Shown here: positions 62,390 through 64,000 of the stretch, one piece after another | Layout of the letters: each line of letters begins with the position of its first letter | How positions within the stretch are numbered: the stretch's first letter is position 1 | From: an uncultured Prevotellaceae bacterium | Lineage (GTDB): Bacteria; Bacteroidota; Bacteroidia; Bacteroidales; Bacteroidaceae | Reading direction: 5' to 3' | DNA: 64,000 nucleotides | NCBI GenBank assembly: GCA_902790625.1 | Contig: CADASP010000015.1 | Coordinates: forward strand, 43,034 to 107,033 | Made by a program: the position numbers and the translations under genes | The notes under the pieces: generated by a model | Database searches by the model: none | What the model was told of the DNA's origin: nothing | What the model saw: only the letters and a program-made list of their open reading frames with translations

Positions 62390-62612
62390 ATATATTACGA
62401 ATTACAAATTACGAGTGAATTACGAATTACGGGTGAATTACGAATTACAAATTACGAATTACGAATTATCTGCCGTAGCCGCTCGGCCCAAAGGGACGCT
62501 TTCACAAAGCGTAGCGACTGAAAGAAATTCTTCATTCTTCATTTAAAGAAACTTTTCACTCTTCACTTAAAAGCGGTAGCAAATTCTTCATTCTTCACTC
62601 TTCATTCTTCAT
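62390..62612. repeat. Compound repeat block 2, between the sigma factor and rlmN
   Basis: ATTACGAATTAC words (62395-62468), then GCCGTAGCCGC and GGGACGCTTTCACAAAGCG (62472-62525), then repeated TTCATTCTTCAT/TTCACTCTTCA words to 62612. It is the same order and orientation as block 1. Confidence 0.75.
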
Positions 62613-63317
62613 TTAAAGAAACTCTTCATTTAAAAAGGCTTTCCTCATCCGTCTGACAGCCCTGTCGCGAATCTGGCGCACGCGTTCGCGCTTCAGTCCC
62701 ATGTCGGCAGCTATCTCGGCCATCGTCAGCGGTTCCTGCCCTATGCCGAAGTAGGCGGCCACCACGCTGGCCTCGCGTCCTTGCAGCGAGCTGAGCGCCC
62801 GCTCGGCCTGCTCCTGCTGTGCTGCGCTGTAGGTGCGGCTGTCGGCAGGGGCGGCACCATCGTTCACCAGCACTTGCAGCAAGCTCACCTGCGGCTTCAC
62901 CCCTAATGGCGCATCAAGCGAGCGCATGCTGGCCTTGCTGGCCTGCTGGGCCGTCATCGTGCTCTTCAGCTGCACGCCGCTCTGGGTCTGCTCGCGCTCC
63001 ACGGCACGCTCCATCGCGCGCCGGATGTGCACTGCGGCATAGCTGGCGAAGCGCAGCCCACGCCGCGCATCGTAGCGGCGCGCAGCCTTCATCAGTCCGA
63101 TGCTGCCTTCGCTGACAAGGTCTTCCGTTGGCAGACCCTGATGTTGAAACTCGCGAGCCACGTAGGCCACCAGCCTCAGGTTGGCCTCCACCAGTCGGCC
63201 GATGGCACGCTCGTCACCTTGCAGCGCACGTGCCGACAGCTGGCGCTCCTCGTCCTCGCTCAGCAGGGCATGGCGCCCCACCTCGTCAAAGTATGTCTGT
63301 AGTCCTTTCTCTTTCAT
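62613..63317 (-). CDS. Short RpoD-like sigma factor
   Basis: A 234-residue sigma70-family protein. It has an N-terminal GLQTYFDEVGRHALLSEDEE segment like region 1.2, region 2 (LVEANLRLVAYVAREF, LVSEGSIGLMKAARRYDARRGLRFASYA), a reduced region 3 and region 4 with a normal HTH (MAEIAADMGLKRERVRQIRDRAVRRMRKAF). It is shorter than the usual Bacteroidota primary sigma. In region 2.3/2.4 the usual WWIRQAI is AVHIRRAM: both tryptophans that help melt the -10 element are gone. It may therefore be an alternative sigma with a different box. It has its own promoter. Confidence 0.88.
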   Translation of the reverse strand: MKEKGLQTYFDEVGRHALLSEDEERQLSARALQGDERAIGRLVEANLRLVAYVAREFQHQGLPTEDLVSEGSIGLMKAARRYDARRGLRFASYAAVHIRRAMERAVEREQTQSGVQLKSTMTAQQASKASMRSLDAPLGVKPQVSLLQVLVNDGAAPADSRTYSAAQQEQAERALSSLQGREASVVAAYFGIGQEPLTMAEIAADMGLKRERVRQIRDRAVRRMRKAFLNEEFL

Positions 63318-63394
63318 CCGTATCTATCGGGGCGCGGTCCGCCCACCTTTTTTTATTACTATCGTCTATCGACTGCGTTTACACAATACGGCTG

Positions 63395-63402
63395 CAAAGT
63401 TA
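63395..63402 (-). promoter_or_regulatory. -7 box TAACTTTG for the sigma factor
   Basis: Minus-strand TAACTTTG, 77 bases upstream of the ATG at 63317; it has the standard Bacteroidetes box itself. Confidence 0.65.
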
Positions 63403-63455
63403 CACTTTTTTTTGCAAATAAACGAAATGCGCACGCTTTTTCTTGAAATAGACGC

Positions 63456-64000
63456 ATATTATCATTCGTGCAATTCGTTTCATTCGTTGTCAGAGATAAA
63501 TCCGCTTCATTCGCAGTCCTCATTATCATTCGTGCAATTCGTTTCATTCGTCTCATTCGTTGTCGCACGAACTCATGGACGAACTCATGGGCGACCCCTT
63601 CAGGGTCGATGCACCCCCTGTCCTTCTAACCGCAGGTCGTTCCGACCTACGGCTATTGAGCGTGGACGCTTTCAGCGTCCTTTCAACCGTACCTCGTAAT
63701 AAATCCGTTTCATTCGCAGTCCTCATTATCATTCGTGCAATTCGTTTCATTCGTCTCATTCGTTGTCAGAGATAAATCCGTTTCATTCGCAGTCCTCATT
63801 ATCATTCGTGCAATTCGTTTCATTCGTCTCATTCGTTGTCAGAAATCAATCCGCTTCATTCGCCGTCCTCATTATCATTCGTGCAATTCGTTTCATTCGT
63901 CTCATTCGTTGTCAGAGATAAATCCGCTTCATTCGCAGTCCTCATTATCATTCGTGCAATTCGTTTCATTCGTCTCATTCGTTGTCGCACGAACTCATGG
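63456..64000. repeat. 73-bp tandem repeat array with 130-bp insert
   Basis: Full 73-bp units start at 63490, 63693, 63766, 63839 and 63912, with a partial unit before 63490. Units 2-5 are in perfect tandem and differ by only a few bases. A 130-bp insert (63563-63692) separates unit 1 from unit 2, and its first bases (TCGCACGAACTCATGG) recur directly after unit 5 at the window end, so a higher-order repeat continues outside. No gene is convincing in this 683-bp region. Confidence 0.85.

Noticed and set aside
63560..63775. 71-residue open frame
   Set aside because: It is made of the tandem repeat and its insert (IIIRAIRFIRLIR); no start context or family.
63456..64000. CRISPR-like array
   Set aside because: The 73-bp units abut directly with no unique spacers, and no cas gene is near.

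Overview
The window looks like a chromosomal segment of a Bacteroidota, most likely a Prevotella-like member of the Bacteroidales. Almost every transcription unit is preceded by the Bacteroidetes -7 box TAnnTTTG rather than a sigma70 TATAAT box, and Shine-Dalgarno sequences are mostly absent. The gene content fits: GldE, meso-diaminopimelate dehydrogenase, fused FeoA-FeoB, a serine-type sulfatase with its radical-SAM maturase, BspA-like LRR and beta-helix surface proteins with short C-terminal sorting tails, and many secreted glycoside hydrolases. I see no rRNA, no CRISPR array, no transposase and no prophage genes.

Layout. 0-6.4 kb: a short partial gene, then a divergent GH43 / GH97-carboxylesterase cluster. 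6.5-17.4 kb: a beta-helix surface protein with a small acidic-tailed downstream peptide, a membrane-anchored AraC regulator, a GH2 beta-galactosidase, and an LRR surface protein behind a TPR/HTH membrane regulator. 17.7-24.3 kb: an M3 peptidase, a 1.5-kb repeat-rich gap, a VapC-like toxin/antitoxin pair lying between two copies of the dCMP deaminase promoter region, then dCMP deaminase and a C-terminal processing protease. 24.4-28.5 kb: LicD, a glycosyltransferase, an NlpC/P60 hydrolase and a CapA-like protein. 28.6-34.3 kb: a leftward housekeeping run (secreted protein, ddh, metallo-beta-lactamase-fold hydrolase, phosphopantetheinyl transferase, gldE, ssb, unknown) behind a four-tRNA cluster. 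35.6-41.4 kb: feoAB, DUF2461, sulfatase and sulfatase maturase. 41.6-44.8 kb: small genes. 44.9-53.8 kb: a leftward hemicellulose operon (esterase, GH43-CBM6, GH31, double-module esterase) and a lipoprotein carboxylesterase. 54-57.5 kb: a large CotH/lamin-tail protein. 57.6-63.3 kb: prfA, a flippase-like membrane protein, pdxA, rlmN and a short sigma factor. The window ends in 73-bp tandem repeats.

The secreted enzymes (GH43 x2, GH97, GH2, GH31, two carboxylesterases, two other esterases, sulfatase) point to a plant-cell-wall or host-glycan degrader, but no SusC/SusD pair lies inside the window. They carry Sec or lipoprotein signals and probably work in the periplasm or at the surface.

The most unusual content is repetitive. 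A GC-rich quasi-palindrome has inserted in frame into the M3 peptidase and RlmN genes, and a related one into the flippase gene. Both strands of the element read as nearly the same peptide. A separate intergenic repeat supplies the hydrophobic core of the CapA signal peptide. Further families (22-bp palindromic array, 73-bp tandem array, compound repeats on both sides of rlmN, several small hairpins) fill most gaps over 200 bp. The toxin/antitoxin module is bracketed by a 95-bp promoter duplication plus a truncated dCMP deaminase gene. All calls come from reading the sequence; no database search was run.
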